Source of the DNA: Rhodococcus sp. 1168
GTDB taxonomy: Bacteria > Actinomycetota > Actinomycetes > Mycobacteriales > Mycobacteriaceae
Direction of reading: 5' to 3'
DNA length: 64,000 nucleotides
Assembly: GCF_002091955.1 (NCBI RefSeq)
Contig: NZ_MKKY01000036.1
Location: 62,001-126,000, forward strand
Translations under genes and position numbers: made by a program
Part shown: in pieces, positions 19,457-30,050 of the stretch
How positions within the stretch are numbered: the first letter of the stretch is position 1
How the letters are laid out: every line of letters begins with the position of its first letter
Notes under the pieces: generated by a model
What the model was told of the DNA's origin: nothing
The model's input: only the letters and a program-made list of their open reading frames with translations
Databases searched by the model: none

Positions 19457-21427
19457 ATGACGGCAGCACAACTACGTCCACTGCTTCGCCCCGGTCGCGC
19501 TCCCGGATCGGGAAGCGAGCGCGACCCCAGCGGGGGTACCGCAGCCCAGCGGTGGCGTGCACTGATCGACGATCACCCTCTGCACCCCAAGATCGCCATC
19601 TCGAAGAACGTCCGAATCCCGATGAGCGACGGCGCTGTGCTGCGTGCCTACGTCTTTCGCCCTGCCGATGCATCGGGACGTGCCGTGCAAGCCGAGTTTC
19701 CTACCGTCCTCAACATCACTCCCTACAACAAACTGCTCGTCAAGGGGATCGACTCGGTCCTCGACACTCCGGTGCTCGGCCCCCTGATCAGACGATTCTC
19801 TGCATCATTCGATCTCGGGGGCACCCCGTTCGAAGGCATCACCGAGATGACCAGGGTCGTTGCGGGTGGAGTCGCCGACCTGATGTCCGTCAATCGCCAT
19901 CTGGTGCGCAGTGGATACGTGCAGATCATCGTCGACGTTCGCGGAACCGGGTCGTCGACGGGAACATGGGATGTTCTCGGCACCCGCGAGCAACTCGATT
20001 CGCTCGAGATCATCGAATGGGCCCGGGCCCAGGGATGGTGCAACGGTCGAATTGGAATGGCAGGAATTTCGTATTCTGCGATCAATGCGCTCCAGACCGC
20101 CTCGAACCGCCCTGCCGGACTCGAGGCAGTTTTCGCCGTGGAAGGGTCGGTGGATATAGTTCGGGAAATCTTCGCGACCGGTGGTGCGCCTTCGCTGTTC
20201 ATTCCGTTGTGGCTCACCGCAGTCAATGCCCTCAAGTGGGCACCGTCCCTCGGCGATCTCGAATTCTCGGAATGGCTACGAGACCGACTGCGTTCGCCCG
20301 CAACCGATCTCCTGGACCTGGCCCGAGGCTTCGTCACAGGCGGCGACCCGCGAATCTACGACGTCGACTATTACGACACGATCAACGCGACGATCGAGGA
20401 CATCACTGCCCCGACATTCCTTTACGGCTGCTGGCACGACATTTTCGGAGGATCGGCACCCGATATCTACAACCGGCTCTCACTACCGCGCGGAGACAAG
20501 CAACTTCTCGTCGGCGACGGGTATCACGGGAACCCGGGTATCGGATTCGGCGAACCCGGGTTTCCACCACGACTCGATGTGCTCGAGCGCGCCTGGTTCG
20601 ACAAGTGGCTTCGCGACGAGGACAACGGAATCGAAAACTACGGGCCCGTCACCCTTCGCCAGCAAGGCGGGCAGTGGACCGCGCACGGCAGGTTCCCCGC
20701 ACCGCAGGCGCAACCCACTCGGTTGTATCTCTCGGCTGCGACGTCGGGGACGGCGCCACATGCGGTGGACGACGGAAGCCTCGGGAGTTCACCCGACGGG
20801 ACGTGCGGTGAATTCACAGTGCGGCCGTCGTTGTGGTCGGTCATCTCGCGCGACACCACTCAGGTCCTCGCCGGCATCCCCGCGGTTCTCGGTGGTGGTT
20901 TCACCTATGACAACAGAACCGCCGAGCGCGGGGCACTGACCTTCACCACTCCCATCGCCCACTCCGACACGGTTCTTTCGGGGCCGATGAATCTGCACCT
21001 CCGAGTGGTGTGTCATGCCCCGGAAGCACTGTGGGCGATCATGCTGTGCGATGTCGATCCGCACGGGCGATCCACCGTCCTGACCAACGGTGCGCTCTTG
21101 ACTACCCGTCGCGCGGTGGACGACGAGTTGTCCCTCTACGCACCCAACGGTGACTACACCCGCCCGCACCACCCGCTCACGGCAGCCACGCTCCTGCCTG
21201 TTCCCATCGGTCGGCCGTTGACTCTCGATATCGATCTGCTGACGACCGAAGCGGTGATCGCAACGGGCCATCGTCTCCGAGTCGACGTCTTCCCCACCGA
21301 CGCACCACGATTCATGCCGATACTCCCGGATCTGCTGCGCACGCGGGGACGAAGACAAGATCTGATCCTCGACCCCGAGCACCCGAGCTTTCTGGTGGTT
21401 CCGCTACTCGGCGAGCCTGGCTGGTAA
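19457..21427 (+). CDS. CocE/NonD-family serine hydrolase
   Basis: 656 residues from ATG 19457. X-Pro dipeptidyl-peptidase-like alpha/beta hydrolase: N-terminal IPMSDGAVLRAYVFRP strand, VDVRGTGSSTGTWD, nucleophile in MAGISYSA (Ser205), and a C-terminal jelly-roll (residues 440-650, HHPLTAATLLPVPIGRPLTL). Relatives hydrolyse esters or amides, cocaine esterase being one example; substrate here unknown. An upstream in-frame extension to 19211 overlaps the rplJ promoter region and is less likely. Nine bases separate it from the esterase gene that follows, so they probably form an operon. Confidence 0.88.
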   Translation: MTAAQLRPLLRPGRAPGSGSERDPSGGTAAQRWRALIDDHPLHPKIAISKNVRIPMSDGAVLRAYVFRPADASGRAVQAEFPTVLNITPYNKLLVKGIDSVLDTPVLGPLIRRFSASFDLGGTPFEGITEMTRVVAGGVADLMSVNRHLVRSGYVQIIVDVRGTGSSTGTWDVLGTREQLDSLEIIEWARAQGWCNGRIGMAGISYSAINALQTASNRPAGLEAVFAVEGSVDIVREIFATGGAPSLFIPLWLTAVNALKWAPSLGDLEFSEWLRDRLRSPATDLLDLARGFVTGGDPRIYDVDYYDTINATIEDITAPTFLYGCWHDIFGGSAPDIYNRLSLPRGDKQLLVGDGYHGNPGIGFGEPGFPPRLDVLERAWFDKWLRDEDNGIENYGPVTLRQQGGQWTAHGRFPAPQAQPTRLYLSAATSGTAPHAVDDGSLGSSPDGTCGEFTVRPSLWSVISRDTTQVLAGIPAVLGGGFTYDNRTAERGALTFTTPIAHSDTVLSGPMNLHLRVVCHAPEALWAIMLCDVDPHGRSTVLTNGALLTTRRAVDDELSLYAPNGDYTRPHHPLTAATLLPVPIGRPLTLDIDLLTTEAVIATGHRLRVDVFPTDAPRFMPILPDLLRTRGRRQDLILDPEHPSFLVVPLLGEPGW

Positions 21428-21435
21428 GGAGAACC

Positions 21436-22347
21436 ATGCACTCCACAACGGGTTTCGCGCCTTCGAATTCGATCGAGATCGCCTACGAGGACATGGGCAA
21501 TCCGAACGACCCTGTGGTGCTTATGATCATGGGCCTGAGCGCTCAGATGACGTTGTGGCCGCGTGAGTTCTGCGAACGTATCGTCCAGCAGGGCTTTCGG
21601 GTCATCCGATTCGACAACCGCGACATCGGCTTGTCCACCAAGATGGACGGCCACCGTATCGAAGGTTCGACGCTCCTGCGGTTGTTGCGTACCGAACTCG
21701 GTGCATCCAGCAAAGTTCCATACACGTTGAGGGACATGGCACTCGATGCGCTCGGACTGCTCGACTACCTCGAGATCCCGCGGGTGCACGTCGTCGGCGC
21801 ATCGATGGGTGGAATGATCGCGCAAGTATTCTCCGGCCTGTATCCGGAGCGAGTATCGAGCACTGCAATCATCTTCTCCAGCACGAACGAGGCCTTCCTT
21901 CCGCCACCTGATCCACGAGCGTTGCTCCCACTCATGAAAGGCCCAGGACCTGATGCAACGCGCGAGGAGATCATCGCGCACTCGGCCAGTACCCGTCGGA
22001 TCATCGGCAGCCCCGCCTACCCGACACCGCTAACCGAACTACTCGCCACAGCCGGTGAGATGTACGACCGCAACTACTACCCCGCGGGTGCACTCCGCCA
22101 CATGGCTGCAGTTACCGGGACTGGCAGTCTACGGCGCATTGCCGCGTCGATCACCGCACCTTCCGTCGTGATCCACGGATGCGCTGACCGGCTGATGCGG
22201 CCGGCAGGCGGAAAGGCAGTCGCGCGTGCGATCGAGGGATCGAAACTGCATCTGATCGAGGGTATGGGGCACGACCTCCCAAAACCACTGTGGAACGAAA
22301 TACTCGGCGAGTTGTCCAGCAACTTCGCCAAGGCTGCCACTAGCTGA
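21436..22347 (+). CDS. lipG: Alpha/beta hydrolase, LipG-like esterase
   Basis: 303 residues, ATG preceded by AAGGAG. Alpha/beta hydrolase with oxyanion region IMGLSAQMTLWP, nucleophile elbow VGASMGG (Ser123), and catalytic His near the C-terminus (GMGHDLP). M. tuberculosis has lipG (Rv0646c) between rplA and rplJ, and length and position agree, so I infer orthology. The mycolate methyltransferase genes (mmaA) present in that mycobacterial interval are absent here. Confidence 0.85.
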   Translation: MHSTTGFAPSNSIEIAYEDMGNPNDPVVLMIMGLSAQMTLWPREFCERIVQQGFRVIRFDNRDIGLSTKMDGHRIEGSTLLRLLRTELGASSKVPYTLRDMALDALGLLDYLEIPRVHVVGASMGGMIAQVFSGLYPERVSSTAIIFSSTNEAFLPPPDPRALLPLMKGPGPDATREEIIAHSASTRRIIGSPAYPTPLTELLATAGEMYDRNYYPAGALRHMAAVTGTGSLRRIAASITAPSVVIHGCADRLMRPAGGKAVARAIEGSKLHLIEGMGHDLPKPLWNEILGELSSNFAKAATS

Positions 22348-22350
22348 CAC

Positions 22351-22386
22351 AAAAAAGACCGGCCCCATCGAGGGGGCCGGCCTTTT
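22351..22386. terminator. Bidirectional terminator between lipG and rplA
   Basis: GACCGGCCCC / GGGGCCGGCC stem with a 6 nt loop, flanked by six A on the left and TTTT on the right. It can end lipG on the plus strand and rplK-rplA on the minus strand. Confidence 0.9.
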
Positions 22387-22404
22387 CTTGTCGTTGCGGT
22401 GTGA

Positions 22405-23124
22405 CTACGCGGTCACATCGGTCTCGAGAAGGTTGCGCGTGCGGGTCGGGTCGACCTGAATACCCGGGCCCGTCGTGGTCGATACGGTGATCTTCTTGAC
22501 GTAGCGGCCCTTGGCAGACGACGGCTTTGCACGCAGGATCTCGTCCAGCGCAGCGCCGTAGTTCTCCACCAGCTTGGTCTGATCGAACGACGCCTTGCCG
22601 ATGACGAAGTGCAGGTTGGCCTGCTTGTCGACGCGGAAGTTGATCTTGCCGCCCTTGATGTCGTTGACAGCCTTGGTCACATCGTTGGTGACTGTGCCCG
22701 TCTTCGGGTTCGGCATCAGGCCACGCGGTCCGAGGACACGAGCGATGCGGCCGACCTTGGCCATCTGGTCAGGGGTAGCGATCGCTGCGTCGAAGTCCAA
22801 AAATCCGCCCTGAATGCGCTCGATCAGATCCTCGGCACCGACAACGTCGGCGCCTGCTGCCTGCGCCTCGACAGCCTTCTCGCCAGCGGCAAAAACAATA
22901 ACCCGAGCGGTCTTGCCGGTGCCGTGGGGAAGGTTGACGGTGCCGCGCACCATCTGATCGGCCTTGCGGGGGTCGACACCGAGACGAACAGCAACCTCGA
23001 CGGTCGGATCGAACTTGCTCGACGCCGTGTCCTTGGCCAACTGTGCTGCTTCGAGCGGCGAGTACAGGTTGTCAGCGTCGATCTTCGCTGCCTGCTCGAG
23101 GTACGCCTTACTTCGCTTTGCCAT
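22405..23124 (-). CDS. rplA: Ribosomal protein L1
   Basis: 239 residues, standard length. Motifs [34 protein letters not shown] and [14 protein letters not shown] are typical of L1, which binds 23S rRNA at the E-site stalk. Follows rplK by 98 bp in the usual order. Confidence 0.98.
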   Translation of the reverse strand: MAKRSKAYLEQAAKIDADNLYSPLEAAQLAKDTASSKFDPTVEVAVRLGVDPRKADQMVRGTVNLPHGTGKTARVIVFAAGEKAVEAQAAGADVVGAEDLIERIQGGFLDFDAAIATPDQMAKVGRIARVLGPRGLMPNPKTGTVTNDVTKAVNDIKGGKINFRVDKQANLHFVIGKASFDQTKLVENYGAALDEILRAKPSSAKGRYVKKITVSTTTGPGIQVDPTRTRNLLETDVTA

Positions 23125-23222
23125 GTTTACTGTCCAATCGTTGGTTCAGAAGTGGTTGACGGGCCTGGCCGGCCCTACCACGTCGTACGGTTGTCAGCTT
23201 CTGGTAGAAGCTGACGAGGAGG

Positions 23223-23660
23223 TCATCCCTCTACTGTGATACCCATCGAGCGAGCAGTGCCTGCGATGATCTTCGCGGCCTGATCGATGTCGTTGGCATT
23301 CAAGTCTTCCGCCTTGGTCTTGGCGATCTCGCGCACCTGATCCATGGTCACCTTGGCGACCTTGGTCTTGTGCGGCTCGCCCGAACCCTTGGCTACGCCT
23401 GCTGCTTTGAGGAGCAGTTTGGCTGCCGGCGGAGTCTTGAGCTTGAAGTCGAACGTGCGGTCCTCGTAGACCGAGATCTCGACCGGCACGACGTTTCCGC
23501 GCTGCGATTCCGTCGCTGCGTTGTACGCCTTGCAGAACTCCATGATGTTGACGCCGTGCTGACCCAGCGCGGGACCGACAGGAGGGGCCGGGTTGGCCAT
23601 TCCTGCCTGGATCTGGAGCTTGATAATCCCGGCTAGCTTCTTCTTCTTCTTCGGGGGCAT
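23223..23660 (-). CDS. rplK: Ribosomal protein L11
   Basis: 145 residues with [19 protein letters not shown], the [13 protein letters not shown] rRNA-binding domain and C-terminal [12 protein letters not shown]. Binds the GTPase-associated centre of 23S rRNA. ATG follows an AAGGAAA site; located between nusG and rplA as in most bacteria. Confidence 0.98.
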
Positions 23661-23723
23661 TTCTTTTTCCTTGTATTCGCTCGGGTTTCTTGCGGTTGCT
23701 ACTGCAAGTTGTGAGGAGGCCGG

Positions 23724-25102
<1,379 letters not shown>

Positions 25103-25168
25103 CGTCGTTCCTCTCAGTAGCTGACACCGTTGCAGCCCCCGCCAATGGCGGGAGACGAGCAACATGGG

Positions 25169-25241
<73 letters not shown>

Positions 25242-25439
25242 TCGGTACTACCCGCATGCGGGTGGAACCGTCCTGGAATTACACAACACTGCGTCACACA
25301 ACATACGCGCCGGCCCTGGACTTTCGAAAATTGATAGCCATGGCAGCGCGCAGCGCTGAGTAACCCCAGAAATCTCAGTGTACTGCACGGCGTGTAAACC
25401 CTGAAATCCCTGCGCGGGACCAGTGGATCTACAGGCCGG

Positions 25440-25865
25440 TTACGCCAGACGAACGGTCGCAGTCGCCCGTCCGAAGATCTTCTTGCCCTCGAACTTCGCG
25501 GTGATCGCGATGACTGCGGACTTGGACTCCGCATCGATTGATTTGACCTTGCCGGTGTATTCCACGGACGCGGCCGAATCTGCCGGAACGTACACCGAAC
25601 TGGTGAAACGAACGTTGTACTCGGTGACCGCACCTGGATCGCCGAGCCATGCTGTCAGAAAGCCCGCCCCGAGACCCATCGTCAACATGCCGTGTGCAAT
25701 AACGTTGTCCAACCCGGCAAGCTTGACGACCTCGTCGCTCCAGTGAATCGGGTTCGGATCTCCGGACACTCCGGCATAGTTGACCAGGTCACCACGGGTG
25801 AGTTTGACGATCCGATCGGGAAGTTCGTCACCGACCGTCACATCGGCAAAACTACGAAGCGCCAT
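25440..25865 (-). CDS. hadB: (3R)-hydroxyacyl-ACP dehydratase subunit HadB
   Basis: 141 residues, MaoC hotdog fold with the hydratase-2 motif YAGVSGDPNPIHW (Asp/His catalytic pair) and HGMLTMGLGA. HadB is the catalytic subunit of the FAS-II dehydratase that makes meromycolates. Its start overlaps the hadA end by 14 nt (25852-25865). Ortholog of Rv0636. Confidence 0.94.
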   Translation of the reverse strand: MALRSFADVTVGDELPDRIVKLTRGDLVNYAGVSGDPNPIHWSDEVVKLAGLDNVIAHGMLTMGLGAGFLTAWLGDPGAVTEYNVRFTSSVYVPADSAASVEYTGKVKSIDAESKSAVIAITAKFEGKKIFGRATATVRLA

Positions 25866-26379
25866 GCATGATCACGTCCTTCACTGCGTGGGCGATGTTC
25901 TCGTCGACTTCGCCTCCCGTACGGGCCACCAGGGTCGTCCAGGTGGTTTGCACGAGTTCGCCGTGTTGGTCTGTGACGATGTTCTTCGTGGTGATGATGT
26001 CGCTACCACTCATCTGACGGAAAGATTCGAGGTGTACATCGCACGTGAGTTCGTCGCCGACCTGGATCGCCTTGTGAAACTGCAGACGCTGATCGGTCTG
26101 AAGAATTTGGCTCGGGTCGTAACCGGTGATGATCTCTCTGAACATCTTCGACTGCGCGATGATGCCGACGAGCGAAATGAAGGTCAGCGGCGCCAGCAGG
26201 CCGTCGTAGCCGAGTGCCTTGGCGGTGTCCTCATCATGATGCGCCGGATGCAGATCCTGCACGGCGCGAGCGTACTCCCGCACCTTCTCGCGACCGACTT
26301 CGTACGGGTGGTCCACCGTGTAGTGGTGGCCTACCATACTGGCGGCATGCGCAGCGGGATCTTGCACTGACTCAGTCAC
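25852..26379 (-). CDS. hadA: (3R)-hydroxyacyl-ACP dehydratase subunit HadA
   Basis: 175 residues from GTG 26379. Hotdog dehydratase partner with YTVDHPYEVGREKVREYARAV and LAPLTFISLVG; binds the acyl chain while HadB supplies the active site. No hadC follows, although M. tuberculosis has hadA-hadB-hadC here; rhodococcal mycolates are shorter and this fits known biology. Confidence 0.93.
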   Translation of the reverse strand: MTESVQDPAAHAASMVGHHYTVDHPYEVGREKVREYARAVQDLHPAHHDEDTAKALGYDGLLAPLTFISLVGIIAQSKMFREIITGYDPSQILQTDQRLQFHKAIQVGDELTCDVHLESFRQMSGSDIITTKNIVTDQHGELVQTTWTTLVARTGGEVDENIAHAVKDVIMHGAS

Positions 26380-26470
26380 GCGGTATACGAACCTTTTCTA
26401 CCCAGGACGCCACAGACGTTAGGGTTCGAGGAGTAAGCCCAACGCGTGGCATCGCCTCCGAACGAAAAAG

Positions 26471-26492
26471 AGCGGCCGGCGAACCGGCCGCT
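26471..26492 (-). terminator. Terminator after rpmG
   Basis: Perfect 9 bp GC stem (AGCGGCCGG/CCGGCCGCT) with a 4 nt loop, followed on the minus strand by CTTTTTCG. Begins 2 nt after the rpmG stop codon. Confidence 0.88.
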
Positions 26493-26494
26493 TC

Positions 26495-26662
26495 CTAACG
26501 AGATTCGCGGTGTGAGCGGTGCGTGCCGCAGTTCGGGCAGAATTTCTTCAGCTCGAGGCGATCGGGATCGTTACGACGGTTCTTCTTCGTGATGTAGTTG
26601 CGGTGCTTGCAAACCTCGCAGGCCAAGGTGACCTTGGGCCGCACATCGGTGGAGGAGGCCAC
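26495..26662 (-). CDS. rpmG: Ribosomal protein L33
   Basis: 55 residues from GTG 26662: [18 protein letters not shown], then [20 protein letters not shown] and PNCGTH. Two CxxC pairs make this the zinc-binding form of L33. Too short for ordinary ORF thresholds, but the sequence is unmistakable. Position before hadA matches mycobacterial rpmG2. Confidence 0.96.
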   Translation of the reverse strand: MASSTDVRPKVTLACEVCKHRNYITKKNRRNDPDRLELKKFCPNCGTHRSHRESR

Positions 26663-26746
26663 TGGACGCCTACTTTCGGGTAAATCTGATCCGGTTAATC
26701 AGGACTGTGCTTACTTCTGGTGCTGCGTGTATCTGGTCTTCTTGTG

Positions 26747-26819
26747 TAGCGGTGACCGGACTTGAACCGGCGACGCAACGATTATGAGTCGTTTGCTCTA
26801 CCAACTGAGCTACACCGCC
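26747..26819 (-). tRNA. tRNA-Met (CAT), elongator type
   Basis: 73 nt; acceptor GGCGGTG/CACCGCT, D arm GCTCAGTTGGTAGAGC, anticodon arm ACGACTCATAATCGT, T arm GCCGGTTCAAGTCCGGT. The paired first base and the lack of initiator features suggest the elongator form. Confidence 0.94.
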
Positions 26820-26901
26820 TCAGGTGCTCACCCCTACACCTTCTCACTTTCAAGTACGTCCTCGAAAGTGAGGGTGCCGACGCGAACCATCCAACCCAGC
26901 G

Positions 26902-26974
26902 AGCCCCCTAACGGAATCGAACCGTTGACCTTTTCCTTACCATGGAAACGCTCTACCGACTGAGCTAAGGGGGC
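26902..26974 (-). tRNA. tRNA-Thr (GGT)
   Basis: 73 nt; acceptor GCCCCCT/AGGGGGC, discriminator T, anticodon arm TTTCC-ATGGTAA-GGAAA with GGT, T arm AACGGTTCGATTCCGTT. First two tRNAs of this cluster (Tyr, Thr) are followed by Met and rpmG. Confidence 0.95.
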
Positions 26975-27089
26975 GATGCGACAAGCACGGCAAGCCGTGC
27001 ACTGAAGCCTTCAAGAGGTTACACATTCCTAGCGTCGAGTACCAAATTGCATGCTCAGCACCGGTGAAACGTAACTCTTCAAGTAGAAA

Positions 27090-27115
27090 CCCCAGCGAGT
27101 CGAAACTCGCTGGGG
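27090..27115 (-). terminator. Terminator-like hairpin after tRNA-Tyr
   Basis: Perfect 11 bp stem CCCCAGCGAGT/ACTCGCTGGGG with CGAA loop, followed on the minus strand by TTTCTACTT. Eight bases after the tRNA-Tyr 3' end. Confidence 0.75.
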
Positions 27116-27123
27116 CTCCTGGG

Positions 27124-27206
27124 TGGCAGATGTAGGATTCGAACCTACGTAGGCATAAGCCGACGGATTTACAGTCCGCTCCCATTGGCCGCTCGGGCAA
27201 TCTGCC
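27124..27206 (-). tRNA. tRNA-Tyr (GTA)
   Basis: 83 nt class-II tRNA with long variable arm; acceptor GGCAGAT/ATCTGCC, anticodon loop CTGTAAA with GTA, T arm GTAGGTTCGAATCCTAC, discriminator A. Confidence 0.95.
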
Positions 27207-27361
27207 GTGCTTGCACCGAAGACATTCGCTCTCCTCGATGCGGTTTGAAGAATACAACGTACGTGCCCCTCGAACGCAAACCGGGTGCATAGAGGCCATG
27301 CAAGCGGGCTAACGTCGGGGTAAGTGCCTTACGCAATTCGATTCGACACAGGAGTAGTCAA

Positions 27362-27862
27362 GTGGCAGATTCGTCCTTCGATGTAGTGAGCAAGGTCGAC
27401 CGTCAGGAGGTCGACAACGCAGTAGGACAAGCGGCGAAGGAGCTCTCGACGCGCTTCGATTTCCGCGGCTCAGACACGACGATCGAGTGGTCGGGCAGCG
27501 GTGAATCGGAGGTGATCGTCATCACGTCCGAGAGTGAAGAAAAAGTCAAGGCAGCGCTCGACGTGTTCAAGGAAAAGTTGATCCGCCGTGACGTCTCGCT
27601 CAAGGCGTTCGAGGCCAACGACCCGGCACCATCCGGCAAGATCTACAAGGTCACCGGCAAGCTGGTACAGGGAATCACCACCGAGAACGCGAAGAAGATC
27701 ACCAAGAAGATTCGCGACGACGGCCCCAAGGGCGTCAAAGCACAGATTCAGGGGGACGAACTTCGCGTCAGCAGCAAGAAACGCGACGATCTGCAAGCCA
27801 TTCAGTCGATGCTCAAGGGCGAGGACTTCGGCATCGCATTGCAGTTCGTCAACTATCGGTAG
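27362..27862 (+). CDS. YajQ-family nucleotide-binding protein
   Basis: 166 residues from GTG 27362 ([20 protein letters not shown]), SD AGGAG upstream. Two ferredoxin-like domains typical of YajQ (DUF520): [18 protein letters not shown] and [18 protein letters not shown]. Some YajQ proteins bind cyclic di-GMP; others bind tRNA or nucleotides. Position next to htpX parallels Rv0566c in M. tuberculosis. Confidence 0.93.
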   Translation: MADSSFDVVSKVDRQEVDNAVGQAAKELSTRFDFRGSDTTIEWSGSGESEVIVITSESEEKVKAALDVFKEKLIRRDVSLKAFEANDPAPSGKIYKVTGKLVQGITTENAKKITKKIRDDGPKGVKAQIQGDELRVSSKKRDDLQAIQSMLKGEDFGIALQFVNYR

Positions 27863-27868
27863 GTGATC

Positions 27869-27918
27869 GACGTAGGTGGTGGGTGGGAGCTACCTGAGCT
27901 GGACCTGCCACCTACGTC
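27869..27918. terminator. Inverted repeat between convergent yajQ and htpX
   Basis: 11 bp arms GACGTAGGTGG/CCACCTACGTC around a 28 nt G/C-rich centre, filling the 57 bp gap between the two stop codons. Probably a bidirectional terminator, though without a T run. Confidence 0.55.
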
Positions 27919-27919
27919 A

Positions 27920-28783
27920 TCAACCGCCCATAGCCATTCGCTCGAGTCGCTCGATTCGGTCCGCCATCGGCGGGTGCGTCGAGAAAAGCCGCCCGATCTT
28001 CTCTCCCGCTCTGAACGGGTTTGCGATCATCAGGTGCGACTCCGCAGCTATACGCGGCTCGGGCGGCAATGGGGCGGCCGCAATGCCGCGCTCCAACTTG
28101 CGCAGTGCCGACGCCAGTGCGAGCGGATCACCGGTGAGCTCGGCGCCCGACTGATCGGCCTGATACTCCCGCGACCGCGACACCGCGAGCTTGACGACGG
28201 TTGCCGCGATGGGACCGAGCAACGAGACCAAGATGAGCGCGATCGGATTGGCGGCGCCCCCGTTTCCGCGGCCACCGAACATCGACGCGTACAGCGCAAA
28301 GTTCGCAAGACCGCTGACCACTGCGGCCATCGCCCCTGCCACGGAAGAGATCAGGATGTCTCGGTTGTAGACGTGAGAAAGCTCATGCCCCAGAACGGCT
28401 CGGAGTTCCCGTTCGTCGAGGATCGCCAAAATACCGGTGGTGCAGCACACAGCCGCGTTCCTCGGGTTGCGGCCGGTGGCGAACGCATTGGGACTGTTGG
28501 TGGGACTGATGTAGAGCGCAGGCATGGGCTGATGCGCGGTGGTGGCCAGCTCGAGCACGATTTTGTACATGGCGGGTGCCTCGAGCTGAGTCACCGGCTG
28601 GGCATGCATCGATCGCAGCGCGAGCTTGGCGCTGTTGAAATAGACGTAGCCGTTCATTCCGACGGCAAATACGATCGAGCCGAAGAGTATGACCGGGCTC
28701 CGAAACAGTGCACCGATGAATACGATCAGCGCAGACATCCCGACCAGCAGCCCGAACGTCTTTGCCCCGTTTGCGAAGCGCAA
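27920..28783 (-). CDS. htpX: Membrane zinc protease HtpX
   Basis: 287 residues; TTG start preceded by GAGGAAGAGG. M48 metalloprotease: two N-terminal membrane helices, catalytic HELSH (133-137), and [11 protein letters not shown] with the third zinc ligand Glu; two further hydrophobic segments between. Degrades misfolded membrane proteins. The N-terminal region closely resembles mycobacterial HtpX (Rv0563). Confidence 0.95.
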   Translation of the reverse strand: MRFANGAKTFGLLVGMSALIVFIGALFRSPVILFGSIVFAVGMNGYVYFNSAKLALRSMHAQPVTQLEAPAMYKIVLELATTAHQPMPALYISPTNSPNAFATGRNPRNAAVCCTTGILAILDERELRAVLGHELSHVYNRDILISSVAGAMAAVVSGLANFALYASMFGGRGNGGAANPIALILVSLLGPIAATVVKLAVSRSREYQADQSGAELTGDPLALASALRKLERGIAAAPLPPEPRIAAESHLMIANPFRAGEKIGRLFSTHPPMADRIERLERMAMGG

Positions 28784-28856
28784 TGGTGCCTCTTCCTCGA
28801 GTGTCGTGGTTGTTCACTGTGAGAACGTCCACGACACTCGACAAGGTTCCCTGCGG

Positions 28857-29876
28857 TCAGCCCACCCGCTCGACGGTGTAATGGACCAGGCGTCCCAGCG
28901 CGTCGTTTGCGGCCCCCTGCGGGAGCTTCGCCAGCTCGGCATAGGCCTTGTCGGCGAACTCCTCCAGCGTGGCTTTGGCCTTTGTCATTCCTGGCGAGCG
29001 TTCCAGCAACTGGAGTGCCTCCGCCAACTCGGCGTCGTCGGTGACCGGCCCATCCAGAAGTACTCGCAGACGGTCGCCATCGACGCCCTGCTCGGCCAGT
29101 GCGTAGAGCACCGGCAGAGTGTGGACACCTTCCCGCAGATCGGTGCCAGGAGTCTTACCGGACTGTTCCGACTCCGAAGAGATGTCGATGATGTCGTCGG
29201 AGATTTGAAAGGCCGTGCCTACGGCGTCGCCCAGGCGTTCGAGGCCTGCGACATGGTCACTGTCGCCACCGGAGAACGTCCCGCCGAATCTTCCGCACGC
29301 AGCGATCAAAGACCCGGTTTTCTCCCACACGACCTTGAGGTAGTGCGCAACGGGGTCCTGGTCCGCTTTGACACCGATCGTTTCGCGCATCTGCCCGGTG
29401 ACCAGCTCCGCGAACGTCTCGGCAATGATTCGAACGGCTTCGGGGCCGAGAGTGGAAACCAGGCGCGAGGCGTGCGCGAAGAGGTAGTCACCTGCCAGGA
29501 TCGCGATGCTGTTGCCCCATCGTGCGTTGGCGCTCTCGGCGCCGCGTCGCATCGAGGCTTCGTCCATGACGTCGTCGTGGTAGAGCGTGGCCAAGTGGAC
29601 GAGCTCGACGACCGTCGCCGCGGTCACCACTGATTCGTCAGCCGGATTTGGTCCCAGCTGGGCAGTCAGCACGGTGAACAGCGGGCGGAAACGCTTTCCA
29701 CCGGCCCGCGCGAGATGCAGCGCGGCCTCGGTGAGGAAATCTTCGCCGTCGGACAGTTCCGAGATCATCAGATTCTCGACGCTGACCAAACCTGCGGCCA
29801 CGGTTCGTGCAAGCTCTGGATCGACCAGATCCACCCCGGCAACGACCGTCGATCCGGCCGCGTCGTCTGTGCTCAC
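28857..29876 (-). CDS. grcC1: Polyprenyl diphosphate synthase GrcC1
   Basis: 339 residues from GTG 29876 (VSTDDAAGSTVVAGVDLVDP). Trans-prenyltransferase with FARM DDVMD (101-105) and SARM DDIID (227-231), plus GGKRFRP. Ortholog of Rv0562, which makes the polyprenyl side chain of menaquinone. An ATG at 30041 would extend it into the promoter of the divergent menJ and lacks family support. Next to htpX and menJ as in mycobacteria. Confidence 0.93.
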   Translation of the reverse strand: MSTDDAAGSTVVAGVDLVDPELARTVAAGLVSVENLMISELSDGEDFLTEAALHLARAGGKRFRPLFTVLTAQLGPNPADESVVTAATVVELVHLATLYHDDVMDEASMRRGAESANARWGNSIAILAGDYLFAHASRLVSTLGPEAVRIIAETFAELVTGQMRETIGVKADQDPVAHYLKVVWEKTGSLIAACGRFGGTFSGGDSDHVAGLERLGDAVGTAFQISDDIIDISSESEQSGKTPGTDLREGVHTLPVLYALAEQGVDGDRLRVLLDGPVTDDAELAEALQLLERSPGMTKAKATLEEFADKAYAELAKLPQGAANDALGRLVHYTVERVG

Positions 29877-30050
29877 GTTTGTTGGTCCTGTCCTCGGTGT
29901 CTTGAACGGATCTGAAATCTCGTTTGCTAGTCGGCGCCCCCGAATACCCGCCACTACCGTAGTGAATCTAGTGCGCGCTGTGCCCACAAGGTGCTTCACC
30001 CCACGTCCGGGCGCGGTGGGCTGCGCCGCGGTCCACTGCATACTGGATCT

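Noticed and set aside
26843..26872. CTCACTTTC/GAAAGTGAG inverted repeat between tRNA-Thr and tRNA-Met
   Set aside because: Perfect 9 bp arms but a 12 nt loop and no T run; likely a processing stem or chance, too weak to call a terminator.
27999..28822. Plus-strand open frame opposite htpX (runs from 27863)
   Set aside because: Antisense shadow of htpX, which has a full M48 motif set.
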